The translations under genes and the position numbers were made by a program. The notes beneath the pieces are model-generated. The model saw only the letters and a list, made by a program, of their open reading frames with translations. It did no database searches and had not been told where the DNA came from. This document shows, in pieces, positions 16,957 to 25,785 of a stretch of DNA of 64,000 bases (position 1 is its first letter; each line of letters begins with the position of its first letter). Location of the stretch: contig NZ_CP024608.1 of assembly GCF_002752675.1 (NCBI RefSeq), forward strand, positions 248,001-312,000. The letters run 5' to 3'. This stretch comes from Massilia violaceinigra. Lineage in GTDB: Bacteria > Pseudomonadota > Gammaproteobacteria > Burkholderiales > Burkholderiaceae_D.

Positions 16957-16975
16957 CCAGCCGCTCGGCTGATCA
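16954..16975. terminator. Shared hairpin over convergent stop codons
   Basis: TGACCAGCCG (16954-16963) pairs with CGGCTGATCA (16966-16975), with one C-A mismatch and a CT turn. The left arm begins with the stop codon of the ACT-domain gene and the right arm ends with the stop codon (complement) of the LD-carboxypeptidase gene. No U-run is present on either side. Confidence 0.35.
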
Positions 16976-18025
16976 GGAGACCGCGCTCTCGAGCAGGGTC
17001 ACCGTCTGGCGCGCCGTGTCGAGCCGGGCCATCACGCCGACCGGCAGGGTGAACTGGTGGCGGATATGCCCGAACGAGTACCCGCTCACGGCCGGCACCA
17101 CCAAGGGTTGCAGGTGCTGGTCCAGCGTTTCGTCGAGCGTGAGCGACGGTTCTTCATCTTCCGGTACGCAATGGTCGCAAATGCCGATCATGACCGCCGC
17201 CGCATTGCCCAGGCCAACGGCCAGGTCGAGCTGGGTCAGCCAGCGGTCGATCCGGTAGGGCGCTTCATTCACCTCTTCCAGGAACAGAATCGCTTTGCGG
17301 AAGTCGGCCGCGTAGGGCGTGCCCACCAGTGCGCTGACCAGGCTCAGGTTGCCGCCGATGAGCGGGCCGGTGGCTTGCCCGCTGGTCACCGTGCGCAGGG
17401 CGAAATGCGGTTCCAGCAGGGCGCGCCGGCTGTTTTCCAGCGCCATCGGGATGGTGTAGCTTTCCTGCGGGTGCATCAGCACGGCCAGCATGTGCTCGGT
17501 CGAATAGTCCGATACGCCCGACGAGGCCACCGGCCCGTGGAAGGTCACCAGGCGCGCCTGCTTCAGGATGGCCAGCTGCAGCGCGCTGATGTCGGAATAA
17601 CCCAGCAATATTTTGGGATTGGCGCGGATCAGCGTGTAATCGATATGCGCCAGCAGCGAAATGCAGCCCGAGCCGCCCCGGATGCACCAGATCGCCTTGA
17701 CGTCGCGGTCGGCGAACATGCTGTGCAGGTCGTTGACGCGCTGCTGCACCGCGCCGGCATAGCCGCCATGCACGGCGCGCAGATTCGGCCCCAGCCGCAC
17801 CCGGAAACCCAGCGCTTCGATGCGCGCCACGGCATAGGCGATGCTCTCGTCATTGGTGCGTCCGCCCGGGGCAATCAGGCCGACCACGTCGCCCGCGCGC
17901 AGGCGGGGCGGTTTGATCAGGCTTCGCGGCATGGGACGTGGTGCATGGTGGGCTCCGGCTGGCAGCATGACGGCCGCCGCCAGCGTGGCAAAGGCACGCC
18001 GGCTGATCTTGTCGCTACTGGACAT
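16973..18025 (-). CDS. ldcA: LD-carboxypeptidase, S66 family (LdcA/MccF-like), Tat-type signal
   Basis: The product has 350 residues. S66 enzymes cleave the terminal D-Ala from L,D-linked muropeptide tetrapeptides during murein recycling. The nucleophile is probably S144 in LLGYSDISALQLAI. The family motif before it reads CIRGGSGCISLLAHIDY (usual form RGGYG..RLL). The acid region is ILFLEEVNEAPYRIDRWL and the His region is GYSFGHIRHQFTLPVG. The N-terminus SRRAFATLAAAVMLPAGA looks like a twin-arginine export signal, which is unusual because classical LdcA is cytoplasmic. A periplasmic form would act on murein fragments outside the membrane. It follows a TonB-dependent receptor gene by 51 bases on the same strand, so they are probably one transcript. 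Confidence 0.85.
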   Translation of the reverse strand: MSSSDKISRRAFATLAAAVMLPAGAHHAPRPMPRSLIKPPRLRAGDVVGLIAPGGRTNDESIAYAVARIEALGFRVRLGPNLRAVHGGYAGAVQQRVNDLHSMFADRDVKAIWCIRGGSGCISLLAHIDYTLIRANPKILLGYSDISALQLAILKQARLVTFHGPVASSGVSDYSTEHMLAVLMHPQESYTIPMALENSRRALLEPHFALRTVTSGQATGPLIGGNLSLVSALVGTPYAADFRKAILFLEEVNEAPYRIDRWLTQLDLAVGLGNAAAVMIGICDHCVPEDEEPSLTLDETLDQHLQPLVVPAVSGYSFGHIRHQFTLPVGVMARLDTARQTVTLLESAVS

Positions 18026-18076
18026 GGCTGCTTTCGGGAAAGGCGGCGCGGCATAGCCGGCCGCCCGCCTGGTGAA

Positions 18077-20905
18077 TCAAAGGAACTTGTAATTGGCCAT
18101 CAGGGTCAGCGAACGCCCGCGCGGATCGGCTACCCGCGGTTCCCATGAACTGCCGGCCCCGGTGTTGCCGTCGTAGGTGATCGCAAATGGCGGATCCTTG
18201 TCGAACAGGTTCTTGATCCCGGCCGTGAAGCTCAGGTTTTTCACGCCAGTGTAGCTCAGGCTGGCATGAAAGATGGAATACGCGTCGACCTTGGCGTTGT
18301 AATTGGACGGCACGATGCGCCCGCTTGCCACACCCGGCAGCACCTGGTCGGTGTAGCCGCTGCGATACACGTTCTGGAACATGGCGCTCCAGTCGCCCTT
18401 GGCAAACGTCACGTAGGCGGTGTGTTTCCACTTCAGGCCCAGATCGCCCGTGAAGCTGAATACGCCGACTTCATCCTTGCTGTACGGCGCAGTTTCCAGC
18501 GGCTTGCTCTTTTTCTTGAGCAAGTAGGAACCATCCACCCCGGCCGCCCAGTTGCCAGACCACAATTTTCCATTGGTGCGGGCGCCGATTTCGATGCCGC
18601 GCGTAATCGCCGCGCCCGTGTTGAGCCAGCGCCGGTCGATCACGGCCAGGTTGCCGTCGGCATCGCGCCCGAACTGCGCCTTGAACAGGTCATAGTTGGC
18701 CAGCATGACCGGCAGGTCGACTTCCTTGATGGTGTCGAAGCGCCGCACTTCCCAGATATCCATATTTGCCGAGAAACGCGGGGAGGGCTCGAACACCACT
18801 CCGACCGTTCCCTGTTTCGACGTTTCCGGCCCCAGGTTGGCCTTGCCGCCGGTGTAGACGACCGGCGTAATCGATTCGCAGCCGGGCTTGGAGGTGTCGA
18901 CCTTGCCGCTGGCGCACTTGCCCGGATCGGCCAGGTCCTTGCCGGCGTACGTCGATTCGGTGATGCCGTTGAACAGCTGGTTGAACGCGGGCGCGCGGAA
19001 ACCTTCGTTGTAGGAACCGCGGAACAGCAATTGCGTGCTTGGCTGGTAGCGGAACGATACCTTGGGGTTGAGCGTGTTGCCGAAGCCCGAATAATGATCC
19101 TGGCGCGCCGCCACCGTCACGTCCAGCTCCTTGGTCACCGGCACCAGCACCTCGGCGTAGACGGCGCGGATGTCGCGGCTCACTTGCGGCAGCACATTGA
19201 CGTCGTCGAAGGGCGCATTGAGGATGGCGCGCCGCTCGGCGAGGTTGCGCAGGTCGCCATTGAATTTGTACTCTTCCTTGCGGATATCGGTACCCAGCGC
19301 GGCCATGATCGGGCCGGCCGGCAGCGTGACCACCTCGCCCGACAGCGAGGCATCGAAGGCGGTCAGGGTGGTCTTGCCGCCGTACAGCACGACGCCGGCG
19401 GCCGAGGTGGCGCGGATCAGGTCCAGCGCCTGCTGCGACTGCTTCTCGCCGGCTTTCAGGAACGGGTTGATCAGGCCACTGCCGAGCGCGGCGGCCAGGG
19501 GCGCGGTGTAGTTGTAGCCATTGCCCAGGGTCGATTCCGATTCGCTGGTGGCGCGCGTCAGGCCGACCTTGTAGTCGTACTTGCCGACCTGGCCGTCGGC
19601 ACCCAGTTGCAGGCGGCCCGCACGGCTTTCGGTGGCGATTTCGCGGTCGCCGCAATCCATGCAGCGCCAGCGGTAGGCGATCGGCAAGCCACGGTTGGCC
19701 TCGATCGAAGGAAACTCGGCCACCAGGGCATTGAACACCTCGTTGTAGGCCGCGCCCGTGCTCGGATAGAACGAGCTGGCCGGGAAGGTGGCCGCGCCCG
19801 GCGAGACCTGGTTGGGCGAGAAGCGCTTGGCGACCTCGGTCTTGGCGCCGACCAGCTCGGCGAAAAATTCGTGCCCGCCGCGGCGCATGGTGGCGCGCGT
19901 GACGAAGTTGCTGTTCTTCACAGGCTGCTGCAGCACGGCCGCGCGTCCGGTATCCCATGCGCAGCCCAGGCCGCCCGACGGCGTGTCCCACAGCTTCTCG
20001 TCGTAGGCGCCCATGCCATCGACCGAATTGCAGCCGGCGCCGCCCGGCAAGTCCAGCAGGCTGACGCCGGAATAGGCTTGCGTGGTGCCGCGCCGCACCG
20101 GTCCGGTATTGCTGGCGCGGCTGAAAATGGTGTTGCCGAGGCTGGTCGCGAAGACATTGGCGAACGGCGCGCCGCGCGTGTCGACCGAGACGCCGCGGTC
20201 GGGCTGGAAGGTGTTGACAAAATCGCGCTGGTCGCCGCGCAAGGCCTTGTTTTCGCCCGTGGAGACGGCGAACAGCACGTTGAAACCCTGCTCCTGCAGG
20301 TCGCCGAAGCCGCCCGTGACCTGGTAGCGCTGGATATTGCCGCCGCCCGCTTCGGTGACATCGGTAAACGCCTGCGCTTCCAGCCCCTTGTAATTTTTCT
20401 TGAGGATAAAGTTGATCACGCCGCCGATGGCATCGGTGCCGTAGATGGCCGAGGCGCCGTCTTTCAGCACTTCCACCCGCTCGACCGCCGCGAAGGGAAT
20501 CGAATTGAGGTCGACCGCCGAGCCTTTCATGCCGTGGGTAGCCACGCGCCGCCCGTTGAGCAGCACCAGCGTGCTGTCGGCGCCCTGGCCGCGCAGGTTG
20601 GCCGAGGACGCGCCATTGTTGCCGCGCTGCGAGCCGGACGTGACGTCGGCATTGCTGGCCAGGTTGTCCGACCCGTTGCCGTTGATGTTCAGGGTGGCGA
20701 TCAGTTGCTCGGCGTTGACGATGCCCTGGGCTTCGATCTGCTTGCGCGAAATCACTTCAATCGGCAGGGCGCCTTCCTTGGCGATGCGCTTGATGCTGCT
20801 GCCGGTGATTTCCACGCGCGCCATCGGCTGGTCCGCCGCCTGCGCCGCAGCCGAACCGGCCACGCACATCAGGGCAATCAATTGCGCTAGCTTCTTTAAC
20901 TCCAC
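18077..20905 (-). CDS. TonB-dependent outer-membrane receptor
   Basis: The product is a 942-residue outer-membrane gated importer. A signal peptide ends AGSAAAQA. A TonB-box-like stretch follows (ARVEITGSSIKR), then the plug domain (about 50-165, with LRGQGADSTLVLLNGRRV, VERVEVLKDGASAIYGTDAIGGVINFI) and a beta barrel with a C-terminal aromatic strand (SLTLMANYKFL). The plug resembles the large TonB receptors of Xanthomonas, Caulobacter and Massilia that import oligomers. Paired cysteines in the extracellular loops (AGCNSVDG.., GLGCAWDTG, WRCMDCGD, KCASG..KPGCES) suggest disulfide-locked loops. The start is GTG at 20905 with AAAGGAG 6 bases upstream. Its neighbours are a peptide-binding protein and an LD-carboxypeptidase, so peptides or muropeptides are candidate ligands. 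Confidence 0.9.
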   Translation of the reverse strand: MELKKLAQLIALMCVAGSAAAQAADQPMARVEITGSSIKRIAKEGALPIEVISRKQIEAQGIVNAEQLIATLNINGNGSDNLASNADVTSGSQRGNNGASSANLRGQGADSTLVLLNGRRVATHGMKGSAVDLNSIPFAAVERVEVLKDGASAIYGTDAIGGVINFILKKNYKGLEAQAFTDVTEAGGGNIQRYQVTGGFGDLQEQGFNVLFAVSTGENKALRGDQRDFVNTFQPDRGVSVDTRGAPFANVFATSLGNTIFSRASNTGPVRRGTTQAYSGVSLLDLPGGAGCNSVDGMGAYDEKLWDTPSGGLGCAWDTGRAAVLQQPVKNSNFVTRATMRRGGHEFFAELVGAKTEVAKRFSPNQVSPGAATFPASSFYPSTGAAYNEVFNALVAEFPSIEANRGLPIAYRWRCMDCGDREIATESRAGRLQLGADGQVGKYDYKVGLTRATSESESTLGNGYNYTAPLAAALGSGLINPFLKAGEKQSQQALDLIRATSAAGVVLYGGKTTLTAFDASLSGEVVTLPAGPIMAALGTDIRKEEYKFNGDLRNLAERRAILNAPFDDVNVLPQVSRDIRAVYAEVLVPVTKELDVTVAARQDHYSGFGNTLNPKVSFRYQPSTQLLFRGSYNEGFRAPAFNQLFNGITESTYAGKDLADPGKCASGKVDTSKPGCESITPVVYTGGKANLGPETSKQGTVGVVFEPSPRFSANMDIWEVRRFDTIKEVDLPVMLANYDLFKAQFGRDADGNLAVIDRRWLNTGAAITRGIEIGARTNGKLWSGNWAAGVDGSYLLKKKSKPLETAPYSKDEVGVFSFTGDLGLKWKHTAYVTFAKGDWSAMFQNVYRSGYTDQVLPGVASGRIVPSNYNAKVDAYSIFHASLSYTGVKNLSFTAGIKNLFDKDPPFAITYDGNTGAGSSWEPRVADPRGRSLTLMANYKFL

Positions 20906-21039
20906 GGTTTCTCCTTTGTTTTTCTTGGCAAGACGTCATGAATCGAACGAGCGTACGCGGACGCCGGTAGGCCAGCTAATGAAATTTCCTGAGGCAACTA
21001 TAACTTCAGGGCATGGCTTGCGGCGCTATTCACCCTGCA

Positions 21040-22767
21040 TCAACGTGCCATTTTACTGGCGCGTTCGCGCTGTTCCGGATCGATGTCGAGGTAGCGCCAC
21101 GTGGTGAATTCGACAGGATGGCGCTTGTAGTTTTTTAACCACGGATGCTGCAGGTCGGCCGACAGCGGGTGGCTCAGCGGTACCCACGGGTTGTAGGCGT
21201 GGATCAACTGATTCATTTCGCCATACAGCTTCTGGCGTTCCGGCGAGTAGCCCAGCTGGCGCGCCTGTTCGTAGCGCTCGTTATAGGCCGGCAAGTTGAA
21301 GCGCGCATAGTTGGCGCGGCCGCGGTTGGCGCCGTACAGCAACTGGTAGAAATTGTCGCCGTCCGGAAAATCGGCGATCCAGTTGCTCTCGAACATTTGC
21401 ACCTTGCCCAGGCGCGAGGCCTTGATGATTTCGGTCTTCTTGTCGGTCCGGAATACCACGCGCAAGCCGATGGCGTTCAGGTTCTTGCGCCACAGCTCGT
21501 CGCGCAGGCGCCCGCCGACGGTCGCCTCGCTGTGCATGGTCAGGGTCAGCGGCTTGCCGTCCGGAGCGCGCCGGAACCCGTCCGGGTCGCGCTGGCGGTA
21601 GCCGAAGCGCTCCAGCAGCGCCTGCGCCAGCGCCTTGTTGTACGGAACCGGCGTGCGGTAGGCCGGGTCGTAGCCCAGCACATTCGGCGGCAGCGGCGAC
21701 TCGGCGCGCAGGGCGAAGCCTTTCTTGAGCAGGCCGATATCTTCCGCGCTGTCGTAGCTGAGCGCAATCGCCCGGCGCAGGGCCACCTTGCCGTTGCCGT
21801 AGCCGCCCAGCACCGGGTCTTCCATGTTCATCCACATATAATAGGTTTGTAGCACCGGGAAGCGGTTCAGCATGATGCCGCGTGCCGCCAGCTCGGGTTT
21901 CAGCTGGCCGTTGCGGATGACCATGTCGGTCAGCGATTCCGGTACCTGCTCCAGGTAATCGTATTCGCCGCCCAGGAAACCCAGCATGCGGCCCTGGAAT
22001 TCCTCGGCGATGCGCGCCTCCACCCGGTCCAGCAGCGGCAGGCGCCGGCCGTGCCGGGTGATGCCCCAGTCGTGGTTGGCCAGCAACACGATCTTGTCGC
22101 TGCGCTTCCACTCGCCCAGGCGGAACGGGCCGCTGCCGACCGGATGGTTGCCGGCCTGGCCAGGCCAGGCCTCGATCACTTCACGCGCCACCACCCCGGA
22201 GGCCGGCGTCGCCAGGTAAAACAGGAAATTCTTGTCCGGCGCGGCCAGGGTGATGCGCAGGGTGTGGCGATCGGGCGCTTGCAGGCCGGCAATGTCGGTG
22301 GCATGGCTGAAGCCGCTCTTGAGCGCGGCGTCGCCCTTGAGCTTGCCCTCGAACAGGAACAGCCAGGGCGACTTGAGGGCCGGATCGTACAGGCGCTTGA
22401 GGCTGTACACATAGTCGGCCGCCGTCACCTCGCGCCGCTGGCCACGAAAGGCCGGATCGGGGGTGAACAGCATGCCTGGACGCAGGCGGAAGGTGTACAC
22501 CAGGCCATCGGCGCTCGCTTCCGGCAGCGCGGCGGCCGCGTTGGCGCGCAAGGCCACCGGCCGGGCGTCGTAATCGTAGCGCAGCAGCGGGTCGAACAGG
22601 TTTTCCAGCAGGCTCAGGGTGGCGATGTCGGACGCCACTGCCGGGTCGAGCCCGGTTTCGCTGGTGGTCAGCAAGGTATGCAGCACCTTGTCGGCCGCCT
22701 GCGCCGGCCACGGGACGGCGAGCAGCAGCGCGGCCGCAGCGGCGGCAAGAAGGCGGAAAATCGTCAT
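21040..22767 (-). CDS. Extracellular solute-binding protein, family 5 (peptide/oligopeptide type)
   Basis: The product is a 575-residue periplasmic binding protein with a signal peptide (LLAAAAAALLLAVPWPAQAAD). The family 5 (OppA/DppA/MppA) signature region is present: VLHTLLTTSETGLDPAVASDIATLSLLENLFDPLLRYD. Later blocks are FTPDPAFRGQRREVTAADYVYSLKRL and VGSGPFRLGEWKRSDKIVLLAN. No permease or ATPase genes of an ABC transporter are adjacent. The gene lies 134 bases upstream of the TonB receptor on the same strand. OppA-like proteins such as MppA bind the murein tripeptide, so a role in cell-wall peptide uptake would fit the neighbourhood; this is inference. Confidence 0.88.
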   Translation of the reverse strand: MTIFRLLAAAAAALLLAVPWPAQAADKVLHTLLTTSETGLDPAVASDIATLSLLENLFDPLLRYDYDARPVALRANAAAALPEASADGLVYTFRLRPGMLFTPDPAFRGQRREVTAADYVYSLKRLYDPALKSPWLFLFEGKLKGDAALKSGFSHATDIAGLQAPDRHTLRITLAAPDKNFLFYLATPASGVVAREVIEAWPGQAGNHPVGSGPFRLGEWKRSDKIVLLANHDWGITRHGRRLPLLDRVEARIAEEFQGRMLGFLGGEYDYLEQVPESLTDMVIRNGQLKPELAARGIMLNRFPVLQTYYMWMNMEDPVLGGYGNGKVALRRAIALSYDSAEDIGLLKKGFALRAESPLPPNVLGYDPAYRTPVPYNKALAQALLERFGYRQRDPDGFRRAPDGKPLTLTMHSEATVGGRLRDELWRKNLNAIGLRVVFRTDKKTEIIKASRLGKVQMFESNWIADFPDGDNFYQLLYGANRGRANYARFNLPAYNERYEQARQLGYSPERQKLYGEMNQLIHAYNPWVPLSHPLSADLQHPWLKNYKRHPVEFTTWRYLDIDPEQRERASKMAR

Positions 22768-22929
22768 GGCGGGTCCAGGCGGGTCTGGTACATATCGATG
22801 CGTATGATAGGCGAGGATGGCGCTCGCACGTTTTTTACATAGTCAAGCCGCATGGTTTCATTATTTCGCGGTAACCTGCGCCTATACTCTCGCTGCAACA
22901 TCGGCTCCCTAACGCGAAACGAATACGAT

Positions 22930-24168
22930 ATGGCATTAAATTACATCTGGTCCGGTTTTTTCCTGGTCGGCTTCCTGGCCGCGCTGGCGCAGTGGATTTT
23001 CCTCGGCGATACCGAGATTTTCAAGAAAATCGTCGACGGCACCTTCGAGTCGGCCAAGATGGGCGTGATGGACATTGCCCTGCCGCTGGCCGGGGTGATG
23101 ACCTTGTGGCTCGGCATCATGAACATCGGCGAAAAGGCCGGCGCCATCGGCTGGCTGGCCAAGGTGATCTCGCCCTTTTTCTCGCGCATCTTCCCCGACG
23201 TGCCGAAAGAACACCCTGCCACCGGCCACATGGTGATGAATTTTTCCGCCAACCTGCTCGGGCTCGACAATGCAGCCACCCCCTTCGGGCTGAAGGCCAT
23301 GGAAAGCTTGCAAACGCTCAATCCCGACAAGGATACGGCCAGCAACGCCCAGATCATGTTCCTGGTGCTGCACACCTCCGGCCTGACCCTGATTCCGCTG
23401 GCGATCATGGCCCAGCGCGCCATCCTCGGCGCCAAGGACCCGTCCGACATCTTCATTCCCTGCATGATTGCCACCTACGTGGCCACCCTGACCGGCATCA
23501 TCGTGGTGTCGATCAAGCAACGCATCAACCTGCTCAACCGCGTGGTGCTCGGCTGGCTGGGCGGGATGACGGCCGCCATCTGCGCGCTGATCTTCTTTTT
23601 CACCAATTACCTGACCAAGCCGGAAATCGAACTGGTGTCGCGCGTGTCGAGCAACCTGATCCTGTTCTCGATCATCATCATCTTCATCGTCGGCGCCATG
23701 CGCAAGCAGGTCAACGTGTATGAAGCCTTCATCGAAGGCGCCAAGGGCGGCATCCAGACCTCGCTGACCATCATTCCCTACCTGGTGGGGATGCTGGTGG
23801 CAATCAGCGTGATCCGCAATTCGGGCGTGCTCGGCTTCGTCGTGCGCGGGCTGGAGTGGATCTTCATCAGCCTTGGCATGCCGACCGAATTCACCCCGGC
23901 GCTGCCGACCGCGTTGATGAAGCCGCTGTCCGGCAGCGGCTCGAAGGCGATGATGATCGATGCCATGACCACCTACGGCGTCGATTCCTTCGTCGGGCGC
24001 CTGGCCTGCATCTTCCAGGGTTCGGCCGACACCACGTTCTACATCGTGGCGCTGTATTTTGGTTCGGTGGGCATCCGCAAGACGCGCTATGCGATTTCGT
24101 GCGGGCTGATTGCCGACTTTGCCGGCATCGTCACGGCCATCTGCGTCGCTTACCTGTTCTTCGGTTGA
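22930..24168 (+). CDS. Spore-maturation-like membrane protein (fused SpmA-SpmB, nucleoside-recognition 'Gate' domains)
   Basis: The product is a 412-residue polytopic inner-membrane protein with two Gate/nucleoside-recognition domains. The first half (about 1-200) resembles SpmA: MGVMDIALPLAGVMTLWLGIMNIGEKAG, NFSANLLGLDNAATPFGLKAM. The second half (about 245-412) resembles SpmB: GAKGGIQTSLTIIPYLVGMLVAISVIRNSG, FTPALPTALMKPLSGSGSKAMMIDAM, FQGSADTTFYIVALYFGSVGIRKTRYA. In Bacillus the two are separate genes and affect spore-core dehydration; in non-sporulating proteobacteria the fused form has no settled function. I start it at the ATG at 22930 because upstream in-frame codons fall in a divergent promoter region. 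The PBP4 gene follows after 14 bases. Confidence 0.88.
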   Translation: MALNYIWSGFFLVGFLAALAQWIFLGDTEIFKKIVDGTFESAKMGVMDIALPLAGVMTLWLGIMNIGEKAGAIGWLAKVISPFFSRIFPDVPKEHPATGHMVMNFSANLLGLDNAATPFGLKAMESLQTLNPDKDTASNAQIMFLVLHTSGLTLIPLAIMAQRAILGAKDPSDIFIPCMIATYVATLTGIIVVSIKQRINLLNRVVLGWLGGMTAAICALIFFFTNYLTKPEIELVSRVSSNLILFSIIIIFIVGAMRKQVNVYEAFIEGAKGGIQTSLTIIPYLVGMLVAISVIRNSGVLGFVVRGLEWIFISLGMPTEFTPALPTALMKPLSGSGSKAMMIDAMTTYGVDSFVGRLACIFQGSADTTFYIVALYFGSVGIRKTRYAISCGLIADFAGIVTAICVAYLFFG

Positions 24169-24182
24169 TCGGGAGAATGGCC

Positions 24183-25640
24183 ATGCTGCGTCCACTCGCC
24201 CTTGCCGTCCTGCTGGCCTTCGCCGGCGCCGCCAGCGCCCAGCTGCCCGCGCCGGTCAGCCAGTTGCTGTTTGATGCCACCATTCCCGAAGATGCCATGA
24301 GCGCGCTGGTGCTGCGCGGCGACGTGCCGCTGCTGTCGCACCTGGCCGAGCGCCAGCTCAATCCCGCCTCCACCATGAAACTGGTGACCACGATGGTCGC
24401 GCTCGACCAGCTTGGGCCGGCGTTCCGGGGGCGCACCGAACTGCGCACCGGCGCCAGCGTCAGCGGCGACGTGCTGCGCGGCGACCTGGTGCTGCGCGGC
24501 GGGGCCGATGCCGACTTCAGCGGCGAGGTGCTCGAACGCATGCTGCAATCGCTGCGCAACCAGGGCATCCGCAAGATCGAGGGGCGCCTGGTGCTGGACC
24601 GCCAGCTGTTCAACCCGGCCCGGCCCGACATCGGCGCGCCGCAGTTCGACGAATCGCCCGAGGCGTACACCAATGTGATTCCCGACGCGCTGATGGTCAA
24701 CAAGAACATGCTCGAACTCGACCTGCGCTCGGGCTCGGGCACCCTGGCAGCGGTGGCGTATCCCGAGCTCGACGGCGTGACCATCAGCTCGGCCATGACC
24801 CTGGTCGACGCCGACTGCGGCAGCTGGGCCAATGGCTGGAAGCAACCCGACGTACAGCGCGACCGGCTCGGCAAGATCACGGTGGTACTCAAGGGCAGCT
24901 TTCCGAAGCATTGCGCCAAAACCTACCGCGTCAACATGCTCGACCGCCAGGATTACCTCGACCGCCTGTTCCGCGCCACCTGGAAACGCCTGGGCGGCGT
25001 GCTGATGGGCGAGACCATCGAAGCGGCCAGTCCGCCGGCCACGCGCCTGCTGGCCGAGCATGCGTCGCGCACCCTGCCCGACATCGTGCGCGACTACAAC
25101 AAGAGCTCCGACAACACCCTGGCGCGTACCGTGTTCCTGACCCTGGGCAGCTTGGAAGCGGACCCGGTGGTGGGCAGCCGCGCGCTGGCCACCATCCCCG
25201 GTGAAACCACGGTGGCGCGCGCCGACCGCACCGTGCGCGACTGGATGCGCGCGCGCGGCATCGACGATACCGGGATGGTGCTGGAAAATGGATCGGGCCT
25301 GTCGCGCATCGAACGCATCAGTGCGGTGCAGATGGCTGGGGTGCTGCAAGCGGGGCTGCGCAGCAACTGGTCGCCGGAATTCATGAGCAGCCTGCCGATC
25401 GCGGCGGTCGACGGCACCATGCGCCGGCGCCTGGCCGACAGCCCGGCGGCGCAGCGCGCGCGCCTGAAAACCGGCACCTTGCGCAACGTGGTGGCGGTGG
25501 CCGGCTACGTGCGCGATGCCACGGGTCAGCAATGCGTGGTGGTAGCCATGATCAACAGCGAGCTGATCGGCAACGGCAAGGGCCGCGCCGTGCTCGATGC
25601 GCTGGTGGACTGGGTGGCACGTTCTGGCGCCACTAACTAA
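24183..25640 (+). CDS. dacB: D-alanyl-D-alanine carboxypeptidase/endopeptidase (PBP4, DacB)
   Basis: The product is a 485-residue S13-family low-molecular-mass penicillin-binding protein. A signal peptide ends AGAASAQ. The three active-site motifs are all present: S63-T-M-K66, S309-D-N311 and K429-T-G431. An inserted domain of the PBP4 type lies between motifs 1 and 2 (about 70-300). It removes the terminal D-Ala and cleaves D-Ala-DAP crosslinks in the periplasm. The GGGAG box sits 7 bases before the ATG at 24183, which is why I prefer it over an ATG 6 bases upstream. Cotranscription with the SpmA-SpmB gene is likely. Confidence 0.93.
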   Translation: MLRPLALAVLLAFAGAASAQLPAPVSQLLFDATIPEDAMSALVLRGDVPLLSHLAERQLNPASTMKLVTTMVALDQLGPAFRGRTELRTGASVSGDVLRGDLVLRGGADADFSGEVLERMLQSLRNQGIRKIEGRLVLDRQLFNPARPDIGAPQFDESPEAYTNVIPDALMVNKNMLELDLRSGSGTLAAVAYPELDGVTISSAMTLVDADCGSWANGWKQPDVQRDRLGKITVVLKGSFPKHCAKTYRVNMLDRQDYLDRLFRATWKRLGGVLMGETIEAASPPATRLLAEHASRTLPDIVRDYNKSSDNTLARTVFLTLGSLEADPVVGSRALATIPGETTVARADRTVRDWMRARGIDDTGMVLENGSGLSRIERISAVQMAGVLQAGLRSNWSPEFMSSLPIAAVDGTMRRRLADSPAAQRARLKTGTLRNVVAVAGYVRDATGQQCVVVAMINSELIGNGKGRAVLDALVDWVARSGATN

Positions 25641-25659
25641 CCCAAACGAATTATCTGGA

Positions 25660-25734
25660 ATCGCACCGATACTGGCGCAGATCGCACCGATACTCAGGAA
25701 ATCGCACCGATACTTTGAAAACCGCACCGATACT
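25660..25734. repeat. Four 14-bp direct repeats upstream of fic
   Basis: ATCGCACCGATACT occurs at 25660-25673, 25681-25694 and 25701-25714, and once more as ACCGCACCGATACT at 25721-25734. The period is 20-21 bases, about two helical turns, so all copies face the same side of DNA. They may be iterated regulator sites for the fic gene. They could also be the end of an IS21-like element, since such elements carry several short direct repeats at their tips; no transposase is nearby. Confidence 0.85.
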
Positions 25735-25738
25735 TCCG

Positions 25739-25754
25739 AATTTGCACAAATTCG
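25739..25754. promoter_or_regulatory. Palindrome upstream of fic
   Basis: GAATTTG-CA-CAAATTC is a perfect inverted repeat with 7-bp arms, between the direct-repeat array and the larger palindrome at the fic start. It could be an operator half or simply an AT-rich symmetric promoter element. Confidence 0.4.
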
Positions 25755-25758
25755 GTAG

Positions 25759-25784
25759 AATTGGCTCACACTACTGAGCCAATT
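25759..25784. promoter_or_regulatory. Perfect inverted repeat over the fic start region (likely operator)
   Basis: AATTGGCTCA (25759-25768), spacer CACTAC, then TGAGCCAATT (25775-25784) give 10-bp arms with no mismatch. The palindrome ends one base before the ATG at 25786 and overlaps a possible -10 element TAGAAT (25756-25761) and its expected start site. Binding here would block transcription or translation of fic. The protein itself carries an N-terminal winged-helix-like domain, so autoregulation is a natural hypothesis. Confidence 0.6.
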
Positions 25785-25785
25785 G

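Noticed and set aside
18266..20890. A plus-strand open frame opposite the TonB receptor
   Set aside because: Composition typical of antisense shadows; no signal, helix or domain pattern, and no RBS at the start.
25660..25734. CRISPR-like array
   Set aside because: The repeats are only 14 bases with 6-7 base spacers and there are no cas genes, so this is a regulatory or IS-end repeat, not CRISPR.
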